Below, piece by piece: positions 44,069 through 53,140 of a stretch of 64,000 bases of DNA. The stretch comes from JANTGF01 sp963750735 (lineage in GTDB: Bacteria > Bacteroidota > Bacteroidia > Bacteroidales > VadinHA17), in NCBI GenBank assembly GCA_963750735.1, contig CAVVRY010000019.1, forward strand, positions 558,001 to 622,000, read 5' to 3'. The notes below the pieces were generated by a model. It was given only the letters and a program-made list of their open reading frames with translations, was not told the DNA's origin and made no database searches. Within the stretch, counting starts at the first letter, position 1, and each line of letters starts with the position of its first letter. Position numbers and translations under genes: made by a program.

Positions 44069-45622
44069 ATGTCTCAAATGATAGAAAATGCCGCAGGAAG
44101 ACTTGTTCCTCTTGAAGTGAATGGGAAAGAACAGGTACCCTTTAAGGGAGTGGGAAAATACAAACCAACTGGAAGAAGGTATGCTCCTAAAATAGCTTCT
44201 TGCTCTGATTTTCCTCCGGATGGAAATAAGCAAGTTTCAAACCTTAAAGAAGCATTGATAAAAGCAGGTTTAAAAGATGGAATGTGTATTTCTTCACATC
44301 ATCATTTTAGAAATGGAGATTTACTGGCCAACCAAGTTTTTGATATTGCAAAGGAATTGGGTGTAAGAAACCTTATCTGGTTTCCATCTGCATCTTTTCC
44401 TTGTCATGAACATTTAATTCAATATCTGGAAGATGGAACTATTCATCATATAGAAGGCAGCATGAACGGCCCACTCGGAAGATTCACATCTGAAGGTAAA
44501 ATGAAGGGGGTTGGAGTATTGCGGTCACACGGAGGAAGATATCAGGCTGTTCAGGATGGGGATGTGAAAATTGATATAGCCATAATTGGTGCTGCCTGTG
44601 CAGATTCATTTGGCAATGCCAATGGGCTTTATGGGCCATCAGCTACTGGTTTACTTGGTTTTGCGCTTGCCGACTCACAATTTGCAGAAAAAGTAATCGT
44701 TGTAACTGATAATATGGTTCCTTTCCCCTGTATTCCCTGGCAAATTCAGGGTAATTATGTAGATTTTACAGTTGAGATAGATAAGCTTGGGGAACCTGAA
44801 AAGATTATTTCAGGAACCACTCAGATTACAAAGAGCCCTGATCGGTTATATATGGCCGAACTAACCGCAAAATTCTGTGATGCAGCGGGAATTATTAAAG
44901 ATGGTTTTTCGTTTCAATCAGGTGCAGGAGGTACTTCATTGGCAGTTGCTGATTATTTTAGAAAAATAATGATTAGCAAAGGTATAAAAGCCAGGTTTGC
45001 TCGTGGTGGAAGTAATAAATACCTTGTATCCATGCTTGAGGAAGGTCTGATTGAGCATATTTTAGATGGACAGACTTTTGATCTTGAAGGAGTACGGTCA
45101 ATGGCAGAAAATCCGACCCATGTTTGGACTAGCCCATTTACCTCATATAACTACCATGGCAAGGGTAACTTTGCCGGTTTGATCGATGTTGTAATACTTG
45201 GTGCAACTGAGATCGACTTGAATTTTAATGCCAATGTGGTAACCCATTCTGATGGTTACTTGCTTCATGGTATTGGAGGGTGGCAAAACTGTTTGTTTTC
45301 AAAAACTGTTATTCTGCCTGTTCCTTTGTTTAGAGATAGGATTCCTGTAATTGTTGATGAAGTAACAACATTATGTGGGCCAGGTGAACTTATAGATGTA
45401 GTTGTCACTGAACGAGGAATAGCCATAAATCCGCGGAGAAAGGATCTTCTCAAGGCAGTTAAAAATTCGGGTCTCCCGTTAAAAACAATACAGGAGTTGA
45501 AAGATTTGGCAGAAAAGATTTGTGGCAAGCCAGAGAAAGCTGAATTTGAAGATCAAATTGTTTCGGTTGTAAAATGGGTGGATGGCACCTTACTCGATAC
45601 AATCAGAAAAGTTAAGAAATAA
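44069..45622 (+). CDS. citF: Citrate lyase alpha subunit (citrate:acetyl-ACP transferase)
   Basis: 517 residues, the usual CitF length. Typical sequence includes the N-terminal GRLVPLEVNGKEQVPFKGVG, the ISSHHHFRNGD loop, GSMNGPLGRF, the SFQSGAGGTSLAVADYF block and FNANVVTHSDGYLLHGIGG. CitF exchanges acetyl for citryl on the carrier domain, then CitE cleaves it. Together with the upstream CitD-CitE fusion it gives all three lyase functions in two genes. The presence of lyase without the maturation genes suggests these are elsewhere, or that the system is a related lyase such as citramalate lyase. Confidence 0.9.
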   Translation: MSQMIENAAGRLVPLEVNGKEQVPFKGVGKYKPTGRRYAPKIASCSDFPPDGNKQVSNLKEALIKAGLKDGMCISSHHHFRNGDLLANQVFDIAKELGVRNLIWFPSASFPCHEHLIQYLEDGTIHHIEGSMNGPLGRFTSEGKMKGVGVLRSHGGRYQAVQDGDVKIDIAIIGAACADSFGNANGLYGPSATGLLGFALADSQFAEKVIVVTDNMVPFPCIPWQIQGNYVDFTVEIDKLGEPEKIISGTTQITKSPDRLYMAELTAKFCDAAGIIKDGFSFQSGAGGTSLAVADYFRKIMISKGIKARFARGGSNKYLVSMLEEGLIEHILDGQTFDLEGVRSMAENPTHVWTSPFTSYNYHGKGNFAGLIDVVILGATEIDLNFNANVVTHSDGYLLHGIGGWQNCLFSKTVILPVPLFRDRIPVIVDEVTTLCGPGELIDVVVTERGIAINPRRKDLLKAVKNSGLPLKTIQELKDLAEKICGKPEKAEFEDQIVSVVKWVDGTLLDTIRKVKK

Positions 45623-45651
45623 ACCAACTTAAAAAAAATAGGAATAACAAA

Positions 45652-45816
45652 ATGAGAAAGTTTCAATGTACGGTTTGTGGATACATTTATGAACCAGAGC
45701 TAGGTGACCCTGATTCAGGAATTGCGCCTGGAACAGCTTTTGAAGATATACCTGAGGATTGGAGTTGTCCGGTTTGTGGGGTAAACAAAGAAGATTTTGC
45801 TCCATTCGAAGACTAA
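45652..45816 (+). CDS. Rubredoxin
   Basis: 54 residues, the standard length, from ATG 45652 preceded by AGGAAT. The four iron ligands are in two CxxC motifs: FQCTVCGYIYEPE and WSCPVCGVNKEDF. The conserved GDPDSGIAPGTAFEDIPEDW links them. It is a small cytoplasmic one-electron carrier, often serving oxygen- and peroxide-reducing enzymes in anaerobes. It lies 29 bp after citF on the same strand and converges on pepD. No obvious redox partner is adjacent. Confidence 0.95.
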   Translation: MRKFQCTVCGYIYEPELGDPDSGIAPGTAFEDIPEDWSCPVCGVNKEDFAPFED

Positions 45817-45838
45817 GTAATATTGCCAGGATATATTT

Positions 45839-47296
45839 TTAAGTGGAGGGTATATTTTTCAGAATCTCCACCAAAAGATCCCAGAATTTGTATGTGCTCT
45901 CAATATTTAACTTCTCATCAGGAGAATGAGCACCCCTGATTGTGGGTCCAAATGATATCATATCCAGCTTTGGATATTTTTCAAGAAATAATCCACACTC
46001 AAGACCTGCATGAATTGCCTTAACCTTTGGTTCTGTTTTAAACAATCTTTTATATGCAGAAGCTGAAATTTCAAGTATTCTTGAGTTCGTATTTGGAGTC
46101 CACCCGGGATATCCTCCAGAATGTTCAACTTTAGCACCTGATAAATTAAAGCAACTTTCAACCATTTGAGCTACATCTTTTTTAGCACTTTCAACTGAGC
46201 TTCTTTGACTGGTTGTTATTTCTATTGTATTTCCTTCAAACTTAATAGAGGCAAGATTTGTTGAAGTTTCAACTAATCCAGGGATTTCCTGGCTCATAGA
46301 TAAAGCACCATGAGGACAGGTATAAATTGAATTAAGCAACTTCTCATTAAACTCTTTATTCAATACTGATTCTGGATGACTGAATCTTTCAATACTAAAA
46401 CCTAAGTTCGGCTCTGTAATGGCAAATTCATTTTTTACAAGCCGATGAAAATCTGAATGGAAATTTTCCAGATCAGAAACCTGATGATTCGAAACAACGA
46501 AGTTCGCCCAGGATTCCCTGGGAATTGCATTTCTCAGATTACCACCACTAAAACAACTGATATGGATGTTGAATTTTTTATTGGCCTCCCATAAAAACCT
46601 GTTAAGGATTTTTATTGAGTTTCCTAATCCTTTATGAATCTCATCCCCTGAATGCCCGCCAACCAAGCCATTTACTAAAACCCTGTATGCGGTAGTTGAT
46701 TTTGGAGTATCATTGGGTTCAAATGTATAAGTTGCTACAGTATCGATTCCTCCAGCACAACCAATAAACAACTCTCCTTCATCTTCCGAATCAAGGTTTA
46801 AGAGGATTTGCCCTTTCATAAACCCCTGGTGTATTTCCTTGGCCCCAGTCATGCCACTTTCTTCATCAATCGTGAACAAACATTCAATAGGCCCGTGTTC
46901 AATATCTGTTGAGGCAAGAATAACCAATTGGGCTGCAACCCCTATGGAATCATCAGCTCCCAGAGTAGTGCCCTTGGCTTTAATCCAGCCATTTTGAATC
47001 AAGGGTTCAATGGCATCGGTTTCAAAATTATGAATAGTTCCGATATTTTTTTCGCATACCATGTCAACATGGCTTTGCAGAATGACGGTTTTTTGCTTCT
47101 CTTTTCCAGTAGTTGCTGGTTTCCTTACTAAAAGATTTCCCACCTCATCCAGGCTGTAATATAAATTTTTGCTTTTGGCAAAATCAATCAGGTAACCGAT
47201 TATCATTTCTTCCTTTCCAGAAGGCCTGGGGATTTGGCAGATTTCCAAAAAATATGACCAGATTGGATGATCATTCTCTATATTAAAATTGTCCAT
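45839..47296 (-). CDS. pepD: Cytosolic non-specific dipeptidase / aminoacyl-histidine dipeptidase (M20C)
   Basis: 485 residues, standard for PepD. Zinc-binding motifs of the M20 fold are VILQSHVDMVCEK, LGADDSIGVAAQ, TIDEESGMTGAKE and NLDSEDEGELFIGCAGG, with a C-terminal His region GPTIRGAHSPDEKL. The lid domain contains NGLVGGHSGDEIHKG. It hydrolyses a broad range of dipeptides including those with N-terminal beta-Ala or His partners. It is a single gene, divergent from the dehydrogenase gene. Confidence 0.93.
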   Translation of the reverse strand: MDNFNIENDHPIWSYFLEICQIPRPSGKEEMIIGYLIDFAKSKNLYYSLDEVGNLLVRKPATTGKEKQKTVILQSHVDMVCEKNIGTIHNFETDAIEPLIQNGWIKAKGTTLGADDSIGVAAQLVILASTDIEHGPIECLFTIDEESGMTGAKEIHQGFMKGQILLNLDSEDEGELFIGCAGGIDTVATYTFEPNDTPKSTTAYRVLVNGLVGGHSGDEIHKGLGNSIKILNRFLWEANKKFNIHISCFSGGNLRNAIPRESWANFVVSNHQVSDLENFHSDFHRLVKNEFAITEPNLGFSIERFSHPESVLNKEFNEKLLNSIYTCPHGALSMSQEIPGLVETSTNLASIKFEGNTIEITTSQRSSVESAKKDVAQMVESCFNLSGAKVEHSGGYPGWTPNTNSRILEISASAYKRLFKTEPKVKAIHAGLECGLFLEKYPKLDMISFGPTIRGAHSPDEKLNIESTYKFWDLLVEILKNIPST

Positions 47297-47448
47297 TTTT
47301 TGTCCTTAAGTATGATGGCAGCAAATTTAACAAAAACTTACACAGAGCAAATAGAACTATGTATATTAAACATGATAATTTACTGTTTTCAGATAAGGAA
47401 ATTATATTACTTTTATGTCTTTGATAAATCTTAAAAACTTCAAATAAT

Positions 47449-48642
47449 ATGTCAAAAAGAACTATCGTAACCATGCCTGGAGATGGTATAGGCAGGGTTG
47501 TTTTAGAAGAGACTCTTAGAGTCCTGGAAGCTGCTGGTTTTTCAGCAAATTATATCGAAGGTGATATAGGCTGGGAATTTTGGTGTAAAGAGGGTAATCC
47601 TTTACCTAACAGGACGATAGATCTTATCTCGAAACATAAAATTGCCTTGTTTGGTGCAATAACATCAAAGCCTAAAGAAGAGGCTTTGAATGAACTATTA
47701 CCAGAATTCCAAGAAAAGGACCTTGTTTATTCCAGTCCAATAGTAGGGCTTCGGCAACATTTTAAGTTGGATATTTGCACTCGTCCATGCAGAACCTATA
47801 AGGGTAATCCCTTAAACTTTATTAGAAAAGGTGTTGGAGATGAAATTGAAGAGCCTTATGTTGATGTTGTTATCTTCCGCCAAAATACAGAAGGACTCTA
47901 TGGTGGTGTAGAATGGTCAGACCCACCTATTGATGTTTATAACGCACTCTTAACGCATCCAAAATTTAGTAAGAATTTCGGACATGTTCCAAAAAATGAA
48001 ATATCAGTTTCTACAAGAATTTTTACAAGAAATGCTACTGAAAGGATTCTTAGAGCAGCCTTTGAATATGCTAAAAAGTACAATTACAAATCGGTTACAT
48101 TATGTGAGAAACCTAACGTTATTAGGGAAACTTCAGGAATGATGTATCGACTGGCTAAAGAAATTCAAGCTAAAGATTTCCAGGGAATTGAATTATGGAA
48201 CACGAATATCGACGCACAGATGATGTGGCTAACCAAGAATCCGGAAGACTATGGAGTGATTGTAGCCGGAAATATGTTTGGTGATATTGTTTCAGATGGA
48301 TTTGCAGGCTTAATTGGTGGCCTTGGATTTGCATGCAGTGCTCAATTCAATGATGAGGGAATAGGTATATTTGAACCTACGCATGGCTCTGCTCCAAAGT
48401 ATGCTGATTACACTGAATCCATCGTAAATCCGGTAGCAATGATAGAATCTGCTTGTATGATGTTAGATTTTATTGAGGAAAACGATATTGCAAAGCAAAT
48501 CAGAGCTTCTGTTGCTAAAGTTATATTGGATGGAAATGTCCAAACTTATGATATGAAAAAGATGAAAGGCTCACCTGATGTAATAAAAAGAGGAGCTGCA
48601 ACAACTAAGCAAATGGCAGATGCTATTATACAGAATTTGTAG
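47449..48642 (+). CDS. Isocitrate/isopropylmalate dehydrogenase-family enzyme
   Basis: 397 residues. The decarboxylating dehydrogenase fold shows TMPGDGIGRVV, FRQNTEGLYGGVEWSD, the Lys/Tyr region KSVTLCEKPNV, IVAGNMFGDIVSDGFAGLIGGLGF and EPTHGSAPKYA. The NTEGLYGG loop and the Asp-based cofactor strand favour NAD-dependent isocitrate dehydrogenase over LeuB, and no leucine genes are nearby. The first reading would give 2-oxoglutarate from isocitrate, in keeping with the citrate lyase genes 3 kb away. Tartrate- or homoisocitrate-type activity cannot be excluded. Confidence 0.8.
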   Translation: MSKRTIVTMPGDGIGRVVLEETLRVLEAAGFSANYIEGDIGWEFWCKEGNPLPNRTIDLISKHKIALFGAITSKPKEEALNELLPEFQEKDLVYSSPIVGLRQHFKLDICTRPCRTYKGNPLNFIRKGVGDEIEEPYVDVVIFRQNTEGLYGGVEWSDPPIDVYNALLTHPKFSKNFGHVPKNEISVSTRIFTRNATERILRAAFEYAKKYNYKSVTLCEKPNVIRETSGMMYRLAKEIQAKDFQGIELWNTNIDAQMMWLTKNPEDYGVIVAGNMFGDIVSDGFAGLIGGLGFACSAQFNDEGIGIFEPTHGSAPKYADYTESIVNPVAMIESACMMLDFIEENDIAKQIRASVAKVILDGNVQTYDMKKMKGSPDVIKRGAATTKQMADAIIQNL

Positions 48643-48664
48643 TAATGAAAATAAATTATTTGCT

Positions 48665-49219
48665 ATGTTAAGGGAAGTAAATGAACTTTGGCCTGAATTG
48701 GAATGGATTCAGGATACTAATTTACGTGAAAAAACAGCTAATACATGGGCTCTAGCACTTGAAAGGAGTGTATTGTCAGCGAGCGATCTGAATACTATAC
48801 CATTTACTTTATTGGCTGGTCCAGATTTAAAGGTAAGTTTTATGACCCATAAAAGGGCTGTAGTGCATATTGCCAGGGAAAGCGGGCTGAAAATGAATGA
48901 ATTCTTTAAAGATGACCTACCCGTAGATATGGATGTATTAATTTCGGGTGCTATTCTTGCTGACGTTGGTAAACTCCTTGAATATGAAAAGGATAAAGAT
49001 GGTAAAACATTTCAGGGTTTATATGGAAAGTACCTCAGGCACCCGTTTTCTGGGGTTTCGCTGGCTGAAGAATGTAAACTTCCTCCATCGGTTTGCCATA
49101 TCATTTCGGCACATGCAGGAGAAGGGGATATGATAAAAAGATCAACCGAAGCATATATTGTTCATCATGCTGATTTTATGACATTTCTTCCTTTTAAAAG
49201 CAGGCTGGGCAAAGCTTAA
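48665..49219 (+). CDS. HD-domain-like protein with altered HD dyad
   Basis: 184 residues from ATG 48665, 22 bp after the dehydrogenase stop; a longer TTG frame overlaps that gene. The helical order fits an HD phosphohydrolase: MTHKRAVVHIARE, then ISGAILADVGKLLEYE, where AALLHDIGK is expected, then HIISAHAGEGDMIKR and AYIVHHADF. The signature His is replaced by Ala (LADVGK), although later His residues remain. Metal-dependent hydrolysis may be lost or reorganised. Substrate unknown. Probably cotranscribed with the dehydrogenase. Confidence 0.65.
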   Translation: MLREVNELWPELEWIQDTNLREKTANTWALALERSVLSASDLNTIPFTLLAGPDLKVSFMTHKRAVVHIARESGLKMNEFFKDDLPVDMDVLISGAILADVGKLLEYEKDKDGKTFQGLYGKYLRHPFSGVSLAEECKLPPSVCHIISAHAGEGDMIKRSTEAYIVHHADFMTFLPFKSRLGKA

Positions 49220-49329
49220 TTGGTTTTATACATCCATGGGAAATATTACTGTAATGATCCTCTGCGGTGTAAAATGATACGATATTATTGTGACAGGCTA
49301 TCAATTAGAATAAAAGTCTAATAATTTTA

Positions 49330-49337
49330 TAATTTTG
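49330..49337 (+). promoter_or_regulatory. Candidate -7 element of SLC13 permease gene
   Basis: TAATTTTG fits TAnnTTTG, 35 bp before the ATG at 49373. No -33 element was seen at standard spacing. Confidence 0.35.
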
Positions 49338-49372
49338 AATTTTCACTGTAGGGTGATAGATCATTTCAATTT

Positions 49373-51163
49373 ATGATATTTTCCGGAATTTCTCTAGATC
49401 TTATTTTGGTTATCCTGGTGGTGATATTCATACTGATATCATTGTACAGGGAGCTTTTCGGACCAGCATTAACTTTTCTTATTGGAATTGTTGTGCTAGG
49501 AATATTTGGAGTTCTTACCCCCAAAGAAATCCTCAGTGGCTTTGCCAATGAACAGGTAATGCTAATAATTATGCTTTTACTTGTTGGGGATATAATACGA
49601 AATACGGCTATTACAGAAATGCTTTTTGGAAAGATTTTCGCGGGAGTACATTCCTATAAGAAATTTTTACGCAGGATGATGTTTGTAGTAGCTGGATTTT
49701 CAGCCTTTCTTAACAATACTCCCCTGGTCGCCATAATGATGCCTTATGTTAATTCCTGGTCTCAGAAAAACAAAATTTCTGCATCAAAGCTATTAATGCC
49801 ACTCTCATTTGCAGCTATTTTGGGTGGTTGTGCTACTTTGATTGGGACTTCCACTAACTTAATTGTGAGCGGATTGGTAGTTGACCAGGATATTATACCA
49901 GGATTGAAGCAATTAAATATATTTGATTTTGTTTATGTGGGTGTCCCAATGATATTTATAGGTATATTTTATATTTATTTCTTTGGAAATAAACTTTTAC
50001 CCGATTATCAAAGTTTCTCAAAAGAAATTCCAGGAGGTGAGAGGACATTTTTGGTTGAAACACAGGTTAAGAATAATTCCAACTTAATCGGCAAAACTAT
50101 TGCAGAATCAGGTTTGCGTGACCTGAATGGATTATACCTAATTGAAATACACAGACAAACGAGAGTAATATTTGTTGTTTCAAACGACCTTTTGATTGAA
50201 CAGGGTGATCTGCTGGTTTTTGCGGGAGACAAGTCTCCAATTGCTGATCTAATGGGTTCTGGCTCGGGTCTAACTATTCCATCAGTTGGTATGCTTCATC
50301 GCCAGAAACATACAGAAGTGGTTGAAGTAGTTATTTCTCATAATTCATATTTCATTGGTAAATGCCTGAAGGATATTAATTTTAGAAGAAGATTTGATGC
50401 CGCAGTAATTTCAATTCACCGAAATGAGGAACGTATCGTAGGGAAAATTAGGGATGTTGAATTAAAGGCCGGGGATGTTTTATTGTTATATGCCGGCTCG
50501 GATTTCCGATCCAGGATCAAACTTACACAAGACTTTTACTTAATTTCACAAATAAGGCAGTTTGACAAGATTGAAGCCTATAAAATTGCCATTCTTATTG
50601 GAGGTTTATTATTGGCAATTGTTTTAGCTGCATTTAAAGTTATTACTTTATTTATGGGGATAATAACTCTTCTATTAACCTCTTTTATCCTTAAGCTTAC
50701 AAATCCAAAAGATTTATCGCGAAGTATTGATTATAACCTGGGCTTAATAATAGTAATGTCACTTGCTCTTGGGATTGCAATGATTAAATCAGGAGCAGCA
50801 CCACTATTAGCAAATTTCTTTATCTCAATATTCACCCCGCTGGGGAAATACGGATTGCTCCTAGGGATTTTTATTATTACTTCAACCTTGGGTGCATATA
50901 TTACTGGGAAGGCAGCTGTTGCTATAATCTTCCCTATTGCTGTAAGCATGTCCTTAAAACTGGGACTTGATCCAAAACCTTTTATCTTGACTGTAGCATA
51001 TGCTGCTGCTGCTAATTTCATTACCCCTATTGGCTATCAGACTAACCTTATGGTATATGGACCCGGCGGATACTCATTTAAGGATTTTTTCCGGCTCGGG
51101 TTTCCGTTGACAGTTATATACATGTTTGTAACAGTGACCATTATGTGGCTAATGTATATTTAA
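49373..51163 (+). CDS. SLC13-family permease with two TrkA-C (RCK) domains, likely sulfate uptake
   Basis: 596 residues. Two membrane halves (1-200 and about 395-596) carry the DASS/SLC13 repeats: FLNNTPLVAIMMPYV and TLIGTSTNLIVSGLV in the first, AYITGKAAVAIIFPIAV and ANFITPIGYQTNLMVYGPGGY in the second. Two RCK C-terminal domains (about 205-290 and 300-385; LIGKTIAESGLRDLNG, FIGKCLKDINFRRRFDAAV) lie between them. This architecture is typical of SLC13 permeases for sulfate and dicarboxylates. The gene nine bases downstream encodes a CysQ-like phosphatase of sulfate assimilation, which favours sulfate. Inner membrane. Confidence 0.85.
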   Translation: MIFSGISLDLILVILVVIFILISLYRELFGPALTFLIGIVVLGIFGVLTPKEILSGFANEQVMLIIMLLLVGDIIRNTAITEMLFGKIFAGVHSYKKFLRRMMFVVAGFSAFLNNTPLVAIMMPYVNSWSQKNKISASKLLMPLSFAAILGGCATLIGTSTNLIVSGLVVDQDIIPGLKQLNIFDFVYVGVPMIFIGIFYIYFFGNKLLPDYQSFSKEIPGGERTFLVETQVKNNSNLIGKTIAESGLRDLNGLYLIEIHRQTRVIFVVSNDLLIEQGDLLVFAGDKSPIADLMGSGSGLTIPSVGMLHRQKHTEVVEVVISHNSYFIGKCLKDINFRRRFDAAVISIHRNEERIVGKIRDVELKAGDVLLLYAGSDFRSRIKLTQDFYLISQIRQFDKIEAYKIAILIGGLLLAIVLAAFKVITLFMGIITLLLTSFILKLTNPKDLSRSIDYNLGLIIVMSLALGIAMIKSGAAPLLANFFISIFTPLGKYGLLLGIFIITSTLGAYITGKAAVAIIFPIAVSMSLKLGLDPKPFILTVAYAAAANFITPIGYQTNLMVYGPGGYSFKDFFRLGFPLTVIYMFVTVTIMWLMYI

Positions 51164-51172
51164 TTAAAAATA

Positions 51173-52012
51173 ATGCCTGACACGACAATTTCATATTCCC
51201 ATTTGCTGGTTCAAGCGGTGGAATTATCAATTATAGCTGGAAATGAAATCTTAAAAGTATATTCAGGGATTGATTTTCAGGTTGAATTTAAGAACGATCA
51301 GTCACCACTTACCCTGGCTGATAAAAAATCTCATGATATTATTGTATCTGGACTGAGAAGTTCAAATCTTCCTGTTTTAAGTGAAGAATCCTCTGGAATA
51401 ACATGGGAACAGAGAAAGAGTTGGGAAAGATATTGGCTGGTTGATCCTCTTGATGGAACAAAAGAATTTATAAAAAGAAATGATGAATTTACAGTAAATA
51501 TCGCACTAATTGAAGGAGGAATACCTGTGTTAGGGGTAATATACTTACCTGTATTTAAAACCTTGTATTTTGCAATAAAGGATATGGGTTCATATAAAAT
51601 TGTTAAACCCGAGGGAATTACTACTAAAACTACTTTTGAAGATCTGAAACAGACTTCAATTAAATTACCTGAAAATTCATTTGATGAGGTTGTTAGAGTC
51701 GTCGCCAGTCGTTCACATATCTCACCCGAAACAAAACTATTCATTGATAATTTGGAGGAAAAGTTTGGAAAAATATCTACTGTAGCTGCTGGAAGCTCAT
51801 TGAAACTTTGCCTTGTTGCTGAAGGAAATGCAGAAATATATCCAAGGATGGGACCTACCATGGAGTGGGATATTGCAGCTGGGCACGTGATTATAACTGA
51901 GTCCGGCGGATCTGTCTTAAAAACGGATAATTCAGAAATGATTTACAATAAACAGGATCTTTTAAATCCCTGGTTTGTAGTCAGTTCAAAATCATTCTCA
52001 AAAAACATTTAG
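51173..52012 (+). CDS. cysQ: 3'(2'),5'-bisphosphate nucleotidase CysQ
   Basis: 279 residues, inositol-monophosphatase superfamily. Metal-binding motifs are VLSEESSG, WLVDPLDGTKEFIKRN and, near the C-terminus, EWDIAAGHVIITESGG. The Lys-rich QSPLTLADKKSHD near residue 45 is the CysQ N-terminal loop. It dephosphorylates PAP (3'-phosphoadenosine 5'-phosphate) to AMP, removing the by-product of PAPS-dependent sulfate reduction or sulfotransfer. It starts nine bases after the SLC13 permease and is followed by a terminator. Confidence 0.92.
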   Translation: MPDTTISYSHLLVQAVELSIIAGNEILKVYSGIDFQVEFKNDQSPLTLADKKSHDIIVSGLRSSNLPVLSEESSGITWEQRKSWERYWLVDPLDGTKEFIKRNDEFTVNIALIEGGIPVLGVIYLPVFKTLYFAIKDMGSYKIVKPEGITTKTTFEDLKQTSIKLPENSFDEVVRVVASRSHISPETKLFIDNLEEKFGKISTVAAGSSLKLCLVAEGNAEIYPRMGPTMEWDIAAGHVIITESGGSVLKTDNSEMIYNKQDLLNPWFVVSSKSFSKNI

Positions 52013-52016
52013 AAAC

Positions 52017-52046
52017 AAAAAAAGAGGCTCCTGGCCTCTTTTTTTC
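52017..52046. terminator. Bidirectional Rho-independent terminator
   Basis: AGAGGC, loop TCCTG, GCCTCT form the stem core, flanked by a run of A on the left and a run of seven T on the right. The symmetry serves both cysQ (plus) and the convergent DUF4097-like gene (minus). Confidence 0.88.
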
Positions 52047-52069
52047 TATCATTTTGTGTGTTGCTAGTA

Positions 52070-53140
52070 TTAGTAGTCAAGTTTTACACTACCATAACTG
52101 GTTGTGATGGTGATTTTACCCTTTGGATCTGATTCAGTACCAACCGTACCTTCATAAGAAGAGGAAGTATTGCCCTGAATTCTGTTCATTTTACCTTCAG
52201 AAGGGAATGATATGTCAGCATATCTTGATTCTCCTTTCAAATTATAAGAGGCCCCTGAAGCAATTCCAAGCTTTATTCCCCCATAGCCATTTTTAATATC
52301 AATCTCTTCAAAAGTAGTAGGTATTTTCTCTACAGTTGTTCCTGTATATTTTGTCTCAAGGTAAAGTTTTTTGCCCACATAGTCAAGTGTATAGCCTGAG
52401 TATGATCCGGTAATTACAAAGTTTTCAGTTTTACCAATCTTATATGTATCATACTTAGATTCGGAAACAATGGAACTGGCCTCATCGATATAAACTTTTG
52501 AATATTTGCTCTCAATTACCATAGCTCTGCTGGTTTCAATCTCAAGTTTTGAATACTTCATTACTACTTTCATCCAGTTTACCTGTTCTATAACGCCTTT
52601 GGAATAACCCAATATTAAAGTTGATAAAGGTTTTGTATCGTCTCTGAGGATTTTATTGGCCTTTAAATTACCGTATTTAATATCTATTTCGGCATAACCT
52701 GTCAACTCATCTATAAAAGCATCGCCATATTTATTAGAAAGTTTAAGATCAAGTGTTTTTGGCATTTTCACTGTATAATCAATACTAAACTCTTTATTGT
52801 TTCCCCATTTGTTACCCTTTGAGAACCGTTCATTTATTGTAGTAATGGCCTTTAATTCATTCCCTGATTCAGAAAACTCTACGTTTAAGTAGTCAAGGAG
52901 CTTCTGGGCAGTTTCCTTATTAGGATGTTCAAGGCGTATTTTTACATCAATTACTACCTGATTATTCGTCCAGTTCTGAACGTCAACTTTTCCATATTTA
53001 TTCATTAGAACTAGAACTGAATTATCTTTCACATCAAATTCCTTGTGTAAAGATTTGGTAATCTCAGCTGCATAAATATATGCAACACTACTAAAGATTA
53101 GTAGGGATACAATTAAAAATCTAAATCTCATTGTTTTCAT
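52070..53140 (-). CDS. Exported DUF4097-like beta-repeat protein
   Basis: 356 residues with a signal peptide ending IYAAE. The body is a row of short beta strands with recurrent K/SY-G/S turns (LMNKYGKVDVQNW, LSNKYGDAFIDEL, IKYGNLKANK, VMKYSKLEIE, TTSYGSVKLDY), suggesting a beta-solenoid as in DUF4097 proteins. No catalytic motif. The start overlaps the anti-sigma gene by 20 bases, so it is the third gene of a sigma/anti-sigma operon and probably reports on or responds to envelope state. Confidence 0.75.
   Translation of the reverse strand: MKTMRFRFLIVSLLIFSSVAYIYAAEITKSLHKEFDVKDNSVLVLMNKYGKVDVQNWTNNQVVIDVKIRLEHPNKETAQKLLDYLNVEFSESGNELKAITTINERFSKGNKWGNNKEFSIDYTVKMPKTLDLKLSNKYGDAFIDELTGYAEIDIKYGNLKANKILRDDTKPLSTLILGYSKGVIEQVNWMKVVMKYSKLEIETSRAMVIESKYSKVYIDEASSIVSESKYDTYKIGKTENFVITGSYSGYTLDYVGKKLYLETKYTGTTVEKIPTTFEEIDIKNGYGGIKLGIASGASYNLKGESRYADISFPSEGKMNRIQGNTSSSYEGTVGTESDPKGKITITTSYGSVKLDY

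Noticed and set aside
47449..48642. 3-isopropylmalate dehydrogenase LeuB
   Set aside because: Length, the NTEGLYGG loop and absence of leu genes favour an isocitrate-type enzyme, although the family cannot be fixed by eye.
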